A stretch of 64,000 nt of DNA, from positions 1-64,000 of the forward strand of contig NZ_MVID01000018.1 in NCBI RefSeq assembly GCF_002086815.1. The letters are read 5' to 3'. Position 1 is the first letter of the stretch. Each line of letters opens with the position of its first letter. The stretch comes from Mycolicibacterium parafortuitum (GTDB taxonomy: Bacteria > Actinomycetota > Actinomycetes > Mycobacteriales > Mycobacteriaceae). The notes beneath the pieces were generated by a model. That model had not been told where the DNA came from. It saw only the letters and a program-made list of their open reading frames with translations, and searched no databases. Below are positions 7,844 to 17,289 of the stretch, in pieces. Position numbers and translations under genes: made by a program.

Positions 7844-8599
7844 GTGAATTCGGCCTACCATCGTCGCGTGGTCTTCCCCCGTGAGCTCGGGAACTCGACG
7901 TCGAGGCAGCTGAACGACGCAGCGCCAACCGTGGTGGTCCCGGTCGGTTCCACCGAGCAGCACGGACCCCACCTGCCGTTGGACACCGACACCCGCATCG
8001 CGGCCGCGGTCGCCGACGCCGTCGTCGCGCGGTTGAGCACCGGGGACTCCGCGAAAGACGCAGCGCACTGGGTGATCGCCCCGGCTGTCGCGTACGGCGC
8101 CAGCGGTGAGCACGAGGGTTTCGCGGGCACGGTCTCGATCGGCACACCGGTACTGGCGGAACTGCTCACCGAATTCGCCCGCTCGGCGTGCCGGTGGGCG
8201 CCGCGGGTGGTCTTCGTCAACGGTCACGGGGGTAATGTCGGGGCACTGCGCCGCGCGGTCACGCTGCTGCGCTACGAGGGGCGCGATGTGGCATGGTGCC
8301 CGTGTCCGGCGCGCAACGCCGACGCGCACGCCGGCCACACCGAAACGTCGGTACTGCTCCACCTTTCGCCGGACGTCGTCCGGCAGGACGAGCGGGTCCC
8401 GGGAAACCGGGCTCCGCTCTCGGAGCTGATGCCGCAGATGCTCCGCGGGGGAGTGGCTGCGGTGAGTTCGCTGGGGGTCTTGGGGGACCCCACCACGGCG
8501 ACCGCAGACGAGGGGAGGAAGATCTTTGCCGAAATGGTCGACGCCTGTGCTGGACGCATCCTCCGATGGGCGCCTGACAGCGGGGGGATGCTGACATGA
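7844..8599 (+). CDS. mftE: Mycofactocin peptidase MftE (creatininase family)
   Basis: The 251-residue product has the creatininase metal motif GSTEQHGPHLPLDTDT and a downstream NGHGGN, which bind the catalytic divalent metals. MftE cleaves the modified dipeptide from MftA to release AHDP. The GTG at VNSAYHRR was preferred to the longer frame because the preceding bases form a palindrome; a further GTG at 7868 is possible. Its TGA overlaps the mftF ATG. Confidence 0.92.
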   Translation: MNSAYHRRVVFPRELGNSTSRQLNDAAPTVVVPVGSTEQHGPHLPLDTDTRIAAAVADAVVARLSTGDSAKDAAHWVIAPAVAYGASGEHEGFAGTVSIGTPVLAELLTEFARSACRWAPRVVFVNGHGGNVGALRRAVTLLRYEGRDVAWCPCPARNADAHAGHTETSVLLHLSPDVVRQDERVPGNRAPLSELMPQMLRGGVAAVSSLGVLGDPTTATADEGRKIFAEMVDACAGRILRWAPDSGGMLT

Positions 8600-10008
8600 C
8601 GGGGCCGCGGCTTCCGGACGGTTTCGCCGTTCAGGTGGACCGGCGGGTGCGTGTGCTCGGCGAGGGTGCGGCGTTGCTCGGCGGCACACCGACCCGGCTG
8701 CTCCGGTTGGCCCCCGCCGCCCAGACGATGCTGCACGGCGGCCGCCTCGAGGTGCGTGACGCTGTCAGTGCCCAGCTGGCGCGCACGCTGCTCGATGCCA
8801 CCGTCGCTCACCCCAGGCCGCTCAGCGGACCTTCGCACCGGGATGTCACCATCGTTATCCCGGTGCGCGACAACCATTCCGGGCTCGGCCGCCTGGCCTC
8901 GACACTCCGCGGCCTCAAGGTCGTCGTCGTGGACGACGGCTCAAGCAGACCGGTGCGCGCGGGCGACTTCGAGGAGACGTGCTGCGACGTGCGGATCCTC
9001 CGTATCCCGCGCAGCAAAGGTCCGGCCGCCGCACGCAATGCCGGTCTGGCGGTGTGCACCACCGACTTCGTCGCATTCCTCGACTCGGATGTGGTCCCGC
9101 GCAAGGGCTGGCTGGAAGCGTTGCTCGGGCACTTCTGCGATCCGGCGGTCTCCCTGGTGGCGCCGCGGATCGTCGGGCTGGAACAGTCGGACAACGTGGT
9201 GGCCCGGTACGAGGCGGTGCGGTCGTCGCTCGATCTCGGGCTGCGCGAGGCGCCGGTGGTCCCGTTCGGATCGGTGTCGTACGTGCCGAGCGCGGCGATC
9301 ATCTGCCGGCGCAGCGCGCTGCTCGACATCGGCGGCTTCGACGAGACGCTGATCTCCGGCGAGGACGTCGACCTGTGCTGGCGGCTCAACGAATCCGGTG
9401 CGCGACTGCGCTACGAGCCGATCGCGACGGTCGCCCACGATCACCGCACCGACTTGCGGAAGTGGTTCGCGCGCAAGTCTTTCTATGGTGCGTCCGCGGC
9501 TCCGCTGACAATCCGTCACCCCGGCAAGACCGCCCCGCTGGTGATCTCGGGCTGGACCCTGGTGGTCTGGATGCTCGTCGCGATCGGATCGGGAACCGGC
9601 TATGCGGCCTCGATCCTGGTGGCAGCGATGACGGGGCGGCGGATAGCGAAATCGCTGTCGAGCGTGCAGACCGAGCCGCTGGAGGTGGCCGTCGTCGCCG
9701 CCCACGGCATCGGGTCGGCCGCGGTGCAGCTGGCGTCGGCGATCTGCAGGCATTACTGGCCGCTCGCACTGATCGCCGCGGTGATGTCGAAACGGTGCAG
9801 GCGCGCCGTGGTGGTGGCGGCCGTGCTCGACGGGGTCATCGACTGGATCGCGCGCAGCGGCCACGCCGACGAGGACACCAAACGCGTCGGGCTGCCGACC
9901 TACCTGGTGCTCAAGCGGATCGACGACATCGCGTACGGGCTGGGCCTGTGGACCGGTGTGGTTCGCGAGCGTCACGCCGGCGCCCTGAAGCCGCAGATCC
10001 GGACTTGA
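8596..10008 (+). CDS. mftF: Mycofactocin glycosyltransferase MftF
   Basis: The 470-residue protein has a GT2 domain with IVIPVRDN (86-93), DDG (113-115), the metal-binding LDSD (162-165) and a GED acidic motif near 256. It is followed by hydrophobic helices near the C-terminus. MftF adds beta-1,4-linked glucose units to the mycofactocin core. The N-terminal 80 residues precede the GT fold, as is usual for MftF. It overlaps mftE by 4 bp and mftG by 4 bp. Confidence 0.94.
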   Translation: MTGPRLPDGFAVQVDRRVRVLGEGAALLGGTPTRLLRLAPAAQTMLHGGRLEVRDAVSAQLARTLLDATVAHPRPLSGPSHRDVTIVIPVRDNHSGLGRLASTLRGLKVVVVDDGSSRPVRAGDFEETCCDVRILRIPRSKGPAAARNAGLAVCTTDFVAFLDSDVVPRKGWLEALLGHFCDPAVSLVAPRIVGLEQSDNVVARYEAVRSSLDLGLREAPVVPFGSVSYVPSAAIICRRSALLDIGGFDETLISGEDVDLCWRLNESGARLRYEPIATVAHDHRTDLRKWFARKSFYGASAAPLTIRHPGKTAPLVISGWTLVVWMLVAIGSGTGYAASILVAAMTGRRIAKSLSSVQTEPLEVAVVAAHGIGSAAVQLASAICRHYWPLALIAAVMSKRCRRAVVVAAVLDGVIDWIARSGHADEDTKRVGLPTYLVLKRIDDIAYGLGLWTGVVRERHAGALKPQIRT

Positions 10009-11417
10009 GGGTCCTGATCGTCGGTGCGGGCAGCGCGGGATCGGTGCTCGCAGAACGTCTCTCGGCTGAGGAGGGCGTCCAGGTCACCGTGCTCGAAGTC
10101 GGTCCCGGTCCTGACGATCCGCGGGTCGCCGCGCAGATCCAGGACGCGCTGCGGCTGCCGATCGGCGCCGCGAGCTCGGTGGTGCACCGGTACCGTGCCG
10201 CGCTGACCGACGATCCGGTGCGCCACGCCCACATCATGCGCGGCGCGGTGGTGGGCGGCTCCGGTGCGGTCAACGGCGGCTACTTCTGCCGCGCGCTGCC
10301 GACCGACGTCGACGCGTGGGAGATACCGGGCTGGGCCTGGGACGACGTGCTCCCGCACTTCCGCGCCATCGAGACCGATCTGGACTTCGACACCCCGGTA
10401 CACGGCACGGACGGCCCGATCACCGTGCGGCGCGTCCCCGAGTTCGACGGCTGCACAGCGGTGTTCGTGCAGGCCGCCCGTGACGCCGGCTTCGGCTGGG
10501 TCGAGGATCTCAACGGCGCCACCGTCGATCGACCGGTGCCGTCCGGGGTCGGGGCGGTGCCGCTGAACATCGACGGCGGCACCCGCGTCGGGCCCGGCGG
10601 GGCGTACCTGGCGCCGGCGGCGGGACGCCCGAACCTGAACGTGCTGACCGGCACGAGAGTGCTGCGGCTGGAGTTCAGCGGCACCCGGGTGAGCGGCGTG
10701 GTCTGCGTCGGGCCCGACGGCCCGGTGACGCTGTCGGCGGATCGGGTGGTGCTGTGCGCGGGCGCGATCGAGACGGCCCGGCTGCTTCAGCTCTCCGGTG
10801 TCGGCCCGCAGCGCGTACTGCGCGCTGCAGGGGTCGAGACGCACCTGGATCTGCCCGTGGGCGTCGACACGATCGACCACCCGGAGTGGGTGCTGCCGGT
10901 GAGCTGGCCGCCGACCCACGGCGTGCCGCCGCTGGAAGCGGTGCTGACCACCGACGACGGCATCGAGATCCGGCCCTACACCGTCGGATTCGAGGCGATG
11001 ATGACCGGCGGCCGGCACGATCCGACCGACCAGCCGCACCTCGGCGTGACGCTGATGAGGCCGCAGTCGCGGGGACGGGTGAGCATCACCTCCGCCGACC
11101 CGGACGCCGCACCGCTGATCGAGTACCGCTACGACAGTGCGCCCGGCGACGTCGACCGGTTACGGGCAGGGACGCAGCTGGCGAGCGAATTGGCCGGCAG
11201 CACAGTGCAATCCGATTCCTCGTGGGCGACATCGCAGCACCTGTGTGGAACCGCGAAGATGGGTGAGGTGGTCGACGAGCGGTGCCGGGTGTTCGGGGTG
11301 GACAACCTGTGGGTGGTGGACGGCTCGATACTGCCCGACATTCCCAGCCGGGGGCCGCATGCGACCATCGTGATGGCCGGGCACCGGGCGGCCGAGTTCG
11401 TCAGCGCAACACGGTGA
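10005..11417 (+). CDS. mftG: Mycofactocin GMC oxidoreductase MftG
   Basis: The 470-residue flavoprotein starts with an FAD dinucleotide fold (VLIVGAGSAGSVLAE). It has the GMC signature around GGSGAVNGGYF and a C-terminal FAD closure containing HLCGTAKMG and VVDGSILPDIPSRGPHATI. MftG is reported to reoxidise mycofactocinol and pass electrons to the respiratory chain. The start is an unusual TTG that overlaps the mftF stop (TTGA); no better in-frame start fits the FAD motif. Its last 17 bp overlap the opposing racemase gene. Confidence 0.92.
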   Translation: MRVLIVGAGSAGSVLAERLSAEEGVQVTVLEVGPGPDDPRVAAQIQDALRLPIGAASSVVHRYRAALTDDPVRHAHIMRGAVVGGSGAVNGGYFCRALPTDVDAWEIPGWAWDDVLPHFRAIETDLDFDTPVHGTDGPITVRRVPEFDGCTAVFVQAARDAGFGWVEDLNGATVDRPVPSGVGAVPLNIDGGTRVGPGGAYLAPAAGRPNLNVLTGTRVLRLEFSGTRVSGVVCVGPDGPVTLSADRVVLCAGAIETARLLQLSGVGPQRVLRAAGVETHLDLPVGVDTIDHPEWVLPVSWPPTHGVPPLEAVLTTDDGIEIRPYTVGFEAMMTGGRHDPTDQPHLGVTLMRPQSRGRVSITSADPDAAPLIEYRYDSAPGDVDRLRAGTQLASELAGSTVQSDSSWATSQHLCGTAKMGEVVDERCRVFGVDNLWVVDGSILPDIPSRGPHATIVMAGHRAAEFVSATR

Positions 11418-12060
11418 GCGCCTCGGCCAGCACCGTCGCGGCGGCGACACCATCGATCACCGGCACGCCGAGGCGGCGCGTCAGCTCCGCGGCGTAGGGC
11501 GCCATCGCCGCGCAGCCGAGCACGATGGCGGCGCTCTCGTCGCGCTCCAGCGCCTGCGCGCACAGGTCACCGATCGGTTCGATCGTCGTCGGGTCGGAGT
11601 CGATGCGCAGCACCGGGATGTCGCACGCGTACACGCCGAGGCAGTGGTTGGGCGTGTAGTCCTCGGCCAGCTGCCAGGCGCGTTCGATCGTCGCCGACAT
11701 CGACGTGACCACCGAGAAGCCGCCGGCGACCAGCGCCGCGGCATGCATCGCGGCCTGGGCGATCCCGAGCACCGGGACGTCGAGCGCGGCTCGGGCCTCC
11801 TCGAGGCCGGGGTCGCCGAAGCACGCCACCACACACGCGTCGGGACGTTGCCCGGTGGGGCGCTGCTGTGCAGCCCTCAGGACGTCCAGAAGGCCGGGGA
11901 TGCAGCGCTTTTCGTCGTCGTCGTTCTCGATGGCGGGCGGTCCGTCAGTCGGGTTGATCGCCTCCACGACGGTGTCTGCCCGAGCCACTGCCGACGCACC
12001 GGCCGCGATCGCCGCCGTCATCGACGCGGTGGTGTTCGGGTTGACCAGCAGCAGGCGCAC
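11401..12060 (-). CDS. Aspartate/glutamate/hydantoin racemase family protein
   Basis: The 219-residue protein starts with LLLVNPNTT and contains the two racemase cysteine motifs, VVACFGDPG and IVLGCAAM. These are the acid/base cysteine pair of the Asp/Glu/hydantoin racemase superfamily. A GTG start is used. It converges on mftG with a 17-bp overlap, and its start lies inside the 3' end of the upstream exporter gene. The substrate is unknown; hydantoin racemase is the closest recognised type. Confidence 0.85.
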   Translation of the reverse strand: MRLLLVNPNTTASMTAAIAAGASAVARADTVVEAINPTDGPPAIENDDDEKRCIPGLLDVLRAAQQRPTGQRPDACVVACFGDPGLEEARAALDVPVLGIAQAAMHAAALVAGGFSVVTSMSATIERAWQLAEDYTPNHCLGVYACDIPVLRIDSDPTTIEPIGDLCAQALERDESAAIVLGCAAMAPYAAELTRRLGVPVIDGVAAATVLAEALTVLR

Positions 12061-13633
12061 GAGGTGAAAGCCTACGGCGGATCACCGCCCACTGCTGACC
12101 GTCGCGACCCGGTGACCACACCGCGACGAACACCGATCCGGCGATCAACACCAACGCCAGTACCAGCAGCGCCTGGCTGGTCGCGTACATGAACGCGTCC
12201 TCGGCGAGGCTGGTCAACCGGGCGCCCTCCGGGCCCAACCGGTCGGCGATGGACTGCGCGTAGGCCAGTGAATCGGTCGCGGTGTCACGCACCTCGGCGG
12301 GGAAGTCGGCCAGCTTCGGTGCCAGCGTGCCGTGGTAAACCGCCGCCAGGATCGAGCCGGCCACCGCGATGCCGACCGCCGCGCCGACCTCCCGTGTCGC
12401 GTCGTTGACCGCGGACGCGACGCCCTGCTTCTCGTCGGGGACCGCGTTCATGATCGCCGAAGTCGTTGGTGCCGTGCACAACCCGATGCCCGAGGCGGCG
12501 ATCAGCAACGGCCACATCAGATCGATGTAGGTGGAGTCGGCGTCCAGGAGCCGCATGCACAGCAGCCCGACGGCGATCAGGGCCAGGCCGACGCTGACCG
12601 CGAAGCGCAGACCCACCTTCGGCAGGTACAGGTGCAGGCTGGCGCCCAGGACGAGAACCGGAATCGCCAGCGGGCTCAGCGCGAATGCGGTCTGCAGCGC
12701 GCTGTAGCCCATCACCAGCTGCATGAACTGCATCTCGACGAAGAAGAAGCCGAAGTTGGCCAGGAACAGGAACGTGATGCCGACGGCGCCGGTCGCGAAA
12801 TCCGGCCGGCGGAACAGCCGCACGTCGAGCAGCGGGTGTTCTCGGCGCAACTGCACCCACGCGAACACCGCGCCGAGCACCACCCCGCCGGCCATGCAGC
12901 CCACCACGATCGGATCGGTCCACCCGCGCACCGGTGCCTCGACCACGCCGAGTACGAAGATCGCGATGGCGGAGGCGATCAGCGCCGCACCGACCCAGTC
13001 GATCGGCGCCGCGGTCTCGTCCCGCGACGAGCCGATGGTGAAGGTGGCCACGAACATCACCGCGGCGCCGGCGGCGAACATGTAGAAGATCGAGTGCCAC
13101 GAGAAGTAGTGCAACAGCACACCGGTGCCGAGGAAGCCGACGACCGCACCCGAGCCCGAGACGCCGGCCCAGATGCCGACGGCCTTGTTGCGCTCGGACT
13201 TCGGGAACGCCGCGGTCAGCAGCGACAGCGTCGCCGGCATCACCAGCGCTGCCCCGACGCCTGCGACCGCGCGGGCGACGATGATCTGCATCGGACTGTC
13301 GAGCAGCACCGGGGCGACCGACGCCAGCGCGAAGATCGCGAGACCGGCCAGCAGCGCGCCCCGCCTGCCGTACCGGTCGCCGAGCGCACCCGCGGGCAGC
13401 AGCAGACACGCCAGCGCCAGCGTGTATCCGTCGACGATCCACGTGAGCTGGCCCTGGGTGGCCGAGGTGTGCACCGCGATGTCGGGCAGCGCCGCGTTGA
13501 GCGCCACCATCGACGCGATCACCATCAGCACGTCGAGGCTGGCGACGGTGAGCAGCCAGATCCGGCGGCGTTTCGACAGGGCAGTGACGGCGACGTCGAT
13601 ATCCTGGGCAGAGCGCGAAGAGGTGTCGACCAT
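11945..13633 (-). CDS. DHA2-type MFS drug exporter
   Basis: This 562-residue protein is a 14-helix MFS permease of the EmrB/QacA group. It has the motif-A sequence GALGDRYGRRGALL between helices 2 and 3, an MPATLSLL region and a C-terminal hydrophobic helix near QALLVLALVLIAGSVF. The last 45 or so residues are Arg/Gly-rich, unlike a transporter tail, and are read in a second frame over the first 116 bp of the racemase gene. Its natural stop may therefore have been lost. It is divergent from a TetR gene, with two operators between, and probably exports the inducing compound. Confidence 0.85.
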   Translation of the reverse strand: MVDTSSRSAQDIDVAVTALSKRRRIWLLTVASLDVLMVIASMVALNAALPDIAVHTSATQGQLTWIVDGYTLALACLLLPAGALGDRYGRRGALLAGLAIFALASVAPVLLDSPMQIIVARAVAGVGAALVMPATLSLLTAAFPKSERNKAVGIWAGVSGSGAVVGFLGTGVLLHYFSWHSIFYMFAAGAAVMFVATFTIGSSRDETAAPIDWVGAALIASAIAIFVLGVVEAPVRGWTDPIVVGCMAGGVVLGAVFAWVQLRREHPLLDVRLFRRPDFATGAVGITFLFLANFGFFFVEMQFMQLVMGYSALQTAFALSPLAIPVLVLGASLHLYLPKVGLRFAVSVGLALIAVGLLCMRLLDADSTYIDLMWPLLIAASGIGLCTAPTTSAIMNAVPDEKQGVASAVNDATREVGAAVGIAVAGSILAAVYHGTLAPKLADFPAEVRDTATDSLAYAQSIADRLGPEGARLTSLAEDAFMYATSQALLVLALVLIAGSVFVAVWSPGRDGQQWAVIRRRLSPRAPAAGQPEHHRVDDGGDRGRCVGSGSGRHRRGGDQPD

Positions 13634-13665
13634 GTCGGCGTCTCATTTCAGCAGGGCGTAGTTTC

Positions 13666-13700
13666 GAGACTAACAGTCTCGTAGTAAGACCGTCAGTCTT
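13666..13700. promoter_or_regulatory. Twin TetR operators, AGAC-N5-GTCT
   Basis: Two dyads share the same core. GAGACTAACAGTCTC (13666-13680) and AAGACCGTCAGTCTT (13686-13700) have centres exactly 20 bp apart, so they lie on the same DNA face. They sit between the divergent exporter and tetR genes and are the likely binding sites of that TetR protein. Confidence 0.75.
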
Positions 13701-13728
13701 GTTCCCCGTCGGGAGGTGAAGGAAACCC

Positions 13729-14361
13729 ATGGCGGCCGCCAGCGGCGACCCGCGGCCGGCCCGCTCGCGGGCACGGCTCCTCGACGCCGCGACCACACTG
13801 CTGCGCACCGGCGGACCCGGTGCGGTGACGATCGACGCCGTCACCCGCAAGGCCAACGTCGCGCGCGCCACGCTGTACCGCCACTTCCCGAGCGGGAACG
13901 ACCTGGTGGCCGCCGCGTTCATGGGTCTCATCCCGCCGCCGCCGATGCCACCGCAGGACGGCACTCTGCGGGAACGGCTGATCGCGGTCGTGGTGGAGTG
14001 GGCCGAATCGATCGCCGAGGCCCCGACCACGCTGACCGCGATGGCCTGGCTGTCGTTGGGCCCGGACATCGACACGCTTCCCGACGCCGGGGCGCAGCAG
14101 GGCGCGGGGGTGCGCTCGCTGCGTGAGCACATCGCCGAGCACTATTCGGCGCCGTTCGACGCGGTGTTCGACAGCCCTGAGGCCGCCGCGGCACTGCGCC
14201 CGGTCGACCGCACGATGGCGTTCGCGCTGCTGATCGGCCCGCTGGCGTTCGGCCGGATCAGCACGCTGGCCGACTTCGACTACCGGGCCGTCGCGGTCGC
14301 CGCGGTCGACGGGTTCCTGCGCACGTTCAGCGCAGTGAGTACCGAACAGGCAGGTGCTTGA
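13729..14361 (+). CDS. TetR/AcrR family regulator of the adjacent exporter
   Basis: The 210-residue protein has the TetR helix-turn-helix (AATTLLRTGGPGAVTIDAV, ATLYRHFPSGNDLV) in residues 15-65 and a helical C-terminal ligand domain. A ribosome site (GGGAGGTGAAGG) precedes the ATG. It is divergent from the DHA2 exporter with twin palindromes between, the classic arrangement for drug-induced self-regulated export. Its 3' end overlaps the opposing P450 gene by 35 bp. Confidence 0.9.
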   Translation: MAAASGDPRPARSRARLLDAATTLLRTGGPGAVTIDAVTRKANVARATLYRHFPSGNDLVAAAFMGLIPPPPMPPQDGTLRERLIAVVVEWAESIAEAPTTLTAMAWLSLGPDIDTLPDAGAQQGAGVRSLREHIAEHYSAPFDAVFDSPEAAAALRPVDRTMAFALLIGPLAFGRISTLADFDYRAVAVAAVDGFLRTFSAVSTEQAGA

Positions 14362-15577
14362 GGCCGCCGACGAACGTCGTCGCCGACAGCTCGGCCGGGC
14401 CCGCCAGCTCGATCGACTCCAGTCGCGGCAGTAACTCGGTGAACAGGCTGTTGATCTCCATCCGGGCCAGCGCGGCGCCGAGGCAGAAGTGCACGCCGTA
14501 GCCGAACGACAGGTGCTTGTTCGGGTCGCGCCCGACGTCGAACGTGAACGGGTCGTCGAAGACCTCCTCGTCGCGGTTGCCCGACACGTAGGCCAGGTAC
14601 ACCGACTCGCCCTCGGCGATCGGCACGCCGCGCACCGTGGTGTCCGCGGCCGCGGTGCGCATGAACTCCTTGACCGGTGTGCTCCACCGGATCATCTCCT
14701 CGACCGCGGTGCCCATCAGCCCGGGATCGTTCTGCAGCCGCGCGAGCTGCTCGGGGTTCTCGACCAGCGCGTGCAGGCCGCCGGAGATCGCGTCCTTGGT
14801 GGTGTCGTGCCCGGCGCTGGCGACGATGACGTAATAGGACAACGTGTCCACGTCCGACAACTGCTCGCCGTCGACGAGGCCGTTCGCGATCGCCGACGCG
14901 AGGTCCTCGGTCGGGTTCGCCCGCCGCGACGCCGTCAGCGCACCGAAGTAGTTGAAGAAGTCGACCAGCACCGCCAGCTGCTCCTCGGGGGTGGTGCCGC
15001 GCTTGTACTCGTCGTCGTCGCCGCCGAACATCTCCTGGGTCAGCATGTGCATCCGGCCGAAGTCCTCCTCGGGCAGCCCGAGCAGCGACAGGATCACATA
15101 CAGCGGGAAGTTCACCGCGATCTCGGTGACGAAGTCGCACTCCGGGCCGATGTCGCGCATCCGGTCGACGTAGCGCTTGGCCAGCTCGTCGACGCGAACC
15201 TTCAAGTCCCGCATGGCTTTCGGCCGGAACCAGTCGGCCCCGATGGCGCGCACCTTGCGGTGGTGCGGATCGTCCATGTGGATCAGCGTGCGCAGTCCCA
15301 TCCCGGCTTCGAGTTGCTCGCGGGCCAGGTCGTCGGCCTGCGCGGTGACCAGCAACGGCCGCGGCTCCGACAGGAACAGGTCGTTGGCCCGCTCGATGGC
15401 CATGATGTCGGCGTGCTTGGTGATCGCCCAGAACGGCCGGTACGGACCGTGGTCGACGTAGGCGACCGGGGTGTGCGCCCGAAGGTGGGTGAGTGCCGAA
15501 TGCAGGCGGTCGTCGTCGGCGTACGCCGTCGGATCGGCCAGGACCTTGGCGGCGTCATCCATCGTCGGTCTGCTCAT
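14327..15577 (-). CDS. Cytochrome P450 (paralogue 1)
   Basis: The 416-residue soluble P450 has the I-helix oxygen motif AGHDTT (255-260), the K-helix ExxR (Glu294-Arg297) and the haem-binding FGYGVHFCLG with Cys365 as thiolate ligand. It oxidises an unknown hydrophobic substrate with electrons from a ferredoxin; none is encoded nearby. The ATG at MSRPTMDD was chosen because the palindrome GTTGACG-GG-CGTCAAC lies 31 bp upstream and a longer start would run through it. It is closely similar to the P450 at 17290-18537. The CYP family was not assigned. Confidence 0.93.
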   Translation of the reverse strand: MSRPTMDDAAKVLADPTAYADDDRLHSALTHLRAHTPVAYVDHGPYRPFWAITKHADIMAIERANDLFLSEPRPLLVTAQADDLAREQLEAGMGLRTLIHMDDPHHRKVRAIGADWFRPKAMRDLKVRVDELAKRYVDRMRDIGPECDFVTEIAVNFPLYVILSLLGLPEEDFGRMHMLTQEMFGGDDDEYKRGTTPEEQLAVLVDFFNYFGALTASRRANPTEDLASAIANGLVDGEQLSDVDTLSYYVIVASAGHDTTKDAISGGLHALVENPEQLARLQNDPGLMGTAVEEMIRWSTPVKEFMRTAAADTTVRGVPIAEGESVYLAYVSGNRDEEVFDDPFTFDVGRDPNKHLSFGYGVHFCLGAALARMEINSLFTELLPRLESIELAGPAELSATTFVGGLKHLPVRYSLR

Positions 15578-15607
15578 GCGTGCTCCTCGTCCCGGGGGGG
15601 TCAAAAA

Positions 15608-15623
15608 GTTGACGGGCGTCAAC
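15608..15623. promoter_or_regulatory. Operator-like palindrome upstream of P450 paralogue 1
   Basis: GTTGACG and CGTCAAC flank GG. The core TTGAC-N4-GTCAA recurs ahead of the second P450. It lies between the divergent P450 and MFS genes and could control both. Confidence 0.65.
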
Positions 15624-15710
15624 AGGGAGCCTATGTGACGCACGCCACGCGCGGAAGATGCGCGCTTTCGCGCGTTCTGCCGCGACGGGCGCGGCTACGC
15701 TCACCGACTC

Positions 15711-17276
15711 ATGTGCGAGAGACCGCAGCGGGCGGGCTGGATACTGACGTGCCTGCTGGTGGCGGCCGCGGTGGCCAACATCAACATGTCCATCGCCAAC
15801 GTCGCGCTCAACGACGTCGCGGTGGCACTCGACGCCACCCAGGACGAACAGAACCTCATCGCCGACGCGTTCACGATGGCGCTGGCCGCGACCGTGCTCT
15901 ACCTCGGGGCGGTCGGCGACCGGTACGGGCGCAAGGCGCTGCTGCTGTGGGGTGCCGTGGTGTCCATTCCGGCCGCCGTGGTCGCGGCGTGGGCGCCGTC
16001 GGTCGAGGTGCTCGTCGCCGCCCGACTCGGTGGTGGTGTCGGCGCCGCCCTGCTGTTCCCGACCACGCTGTCGCTGATCTCGGTGCTGTGGTCGGGTCGC
16101 GCCCGGACCCGCGCCATCGCGCTGTGGTCGGGGATCGGGGGCAGCGCGGCGTTTCTGGGCAGTGTGGTCGCGGGGGCGCTGCTGCTCTGGTTCTGGTGGG
16201 GGTCGGTCTTCCTGCTCACCGCGCCGTTCGCGGCCGCGGTGCTGGTGCTCGGCAAGCTGGTGATCCCCGCCGACGGCGACCTCGCGACCGAACCGGTGGA
16301 CCATCTGGGCGGACTGCTGTCGGTGATCGGCGTCGCCGCGCTGGTGCTCGGCGTCCAGGAGATCACCGGCGGCGTCAGCCCCGAGCTGATCGGGCTCTTC
16401 GTCACCGCACTCGTGGTGGCGGTGCTGTTCGTCGTGCGCCAGCGGCGCGCGCCCTATCCGCTGGTCGATCTGAAGCTGGCCGGGCAACCGACGTTTCTCG
16501 TCGCCGCCGTCGCCGGGGCGGTGTCGTTCGGCGCGCTCATCGGGGCCCTCTACATCGGCCAGCAGTTCACCGCGAACGTGTTGCAGTACGACACCTTCCA
16601 GTCAGCGGCGACGACCATTCCGGCCGCCGTGTTGTTCCTGGCCGGCTCTCCGCTGGCCAGCCGATGGATGACCGAGCGCGGCGGGCGATTCACACTGACG
16701 GCCGGAATTCTGTGCATGGGCGCCGGTTTCGTGATCATCGCGACGCTGTGGGCGCCGGGCGCCTCGGTCTGGGTGGTGCTGTTGCCCTACGCGATCCTGG
16801 GCGCCGGAACGGCGTTCGCCGGGGCGGCGGCGTCGACCGCGATCATGGGCAGCCTGCCGGCGAGCCGCGCCGGGATGGGGTCGTCGTTCACCGATCTCAC
16901 CCGTGACTTCGGCGGCGCACTGGTGCAGGCGTCGATGGCGGCGGTGCTCACCGTCGTGTACTCGGGTTCGATGCTGGCCTCGTATGCCGCGCTGCCCGCC
17001 GAGGAGGCCCAGCGCACCAGCGCCGAAGCCGCCGAGGCGATCGCCGGGTCCTATCAGAAAGCCGAATCGGTGGCGGCCGAGTACCCGCCCGCCTCCGGCG
17101 ACGGGTTGATGGCCGACGCCGCGGCCGCGTTCTCCGACGGGAAGACCTACGCGTTCGTCATCGCGATCGTGCTGGTGGCCGTCGCCCTGGCGGTGGTGTG
17201 GCGCTGGTATCCGCGGCGCGATCGGGAGGCCGCGGTCTTCGCCGGATACACCGAGGAGTTGGCTCCGAGCTCCTGA
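15711..17276 (+). CDS. DHA2-type MFS transporter
   Basis: The 521-residue MFS permease has motif A (GAVGDRYGRKALLL), an FPTTLSLI region and a long C-terminal helix near TYAFVIAIVLVAVALAV, typical of 14-helix exporters. It is divergent from P450 paralogue 1 and convergent with P450 paralogue 2, with only 13 bp between stops. A role in exporting the P450 substrate or product is inferred from context. Confidence 0.85.
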   Translation: MCERPQRAGWILTCLLVAAAVANINMSIANVALNDVAVALDATQDEQNLIADAFTMALAATVLYLGAVGDRYGRKALLLWGAVVSIPAAVVAAWAPSVEVLVAARLGGGVGAALLFPTTLSLISVLWSGRARTRAIALWSGIGGSAAFLGSVVAGALLLWFWWGSVFLLTAPFAAAVLVLGKLVIPADGDLATEPVDHLGGLLSVIGVAALVLGVQEITGGVSPELIGLFVTALVVAVLFVVRQRRAPYPLVDLKLAGQPTFLVAAVAGAVSFGALIGALYIGQQFTANVLQYDTFQSAATTIPAAVLFLAGSPLASRWMTERGGRFTLTAGILCMGAGFVIIATLWAPGASVWVVLLPYAILGAGTAFAGAAASTAIMGSLPASRAGMGSSFTDLTRDFGGALVQASMAAVLTVVYSGSMLASYAALPAEEAQRTSAEAAEAIAGSYQKAESVAAEYPPASGDGLMADAAAAFSDGKTYAFVIAIVLVAVALAVVWRWYPRRDREAAVFAGYTEELAPSS

Positions 17277-17289
17277 CGCGGGAGTTGGC

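Noticed and set aside
8979..10004. The 5' extension of the mftG frame
   Set aside because: It reads mftF in another frame. The FAD motif begins right after the TTG at 10005.
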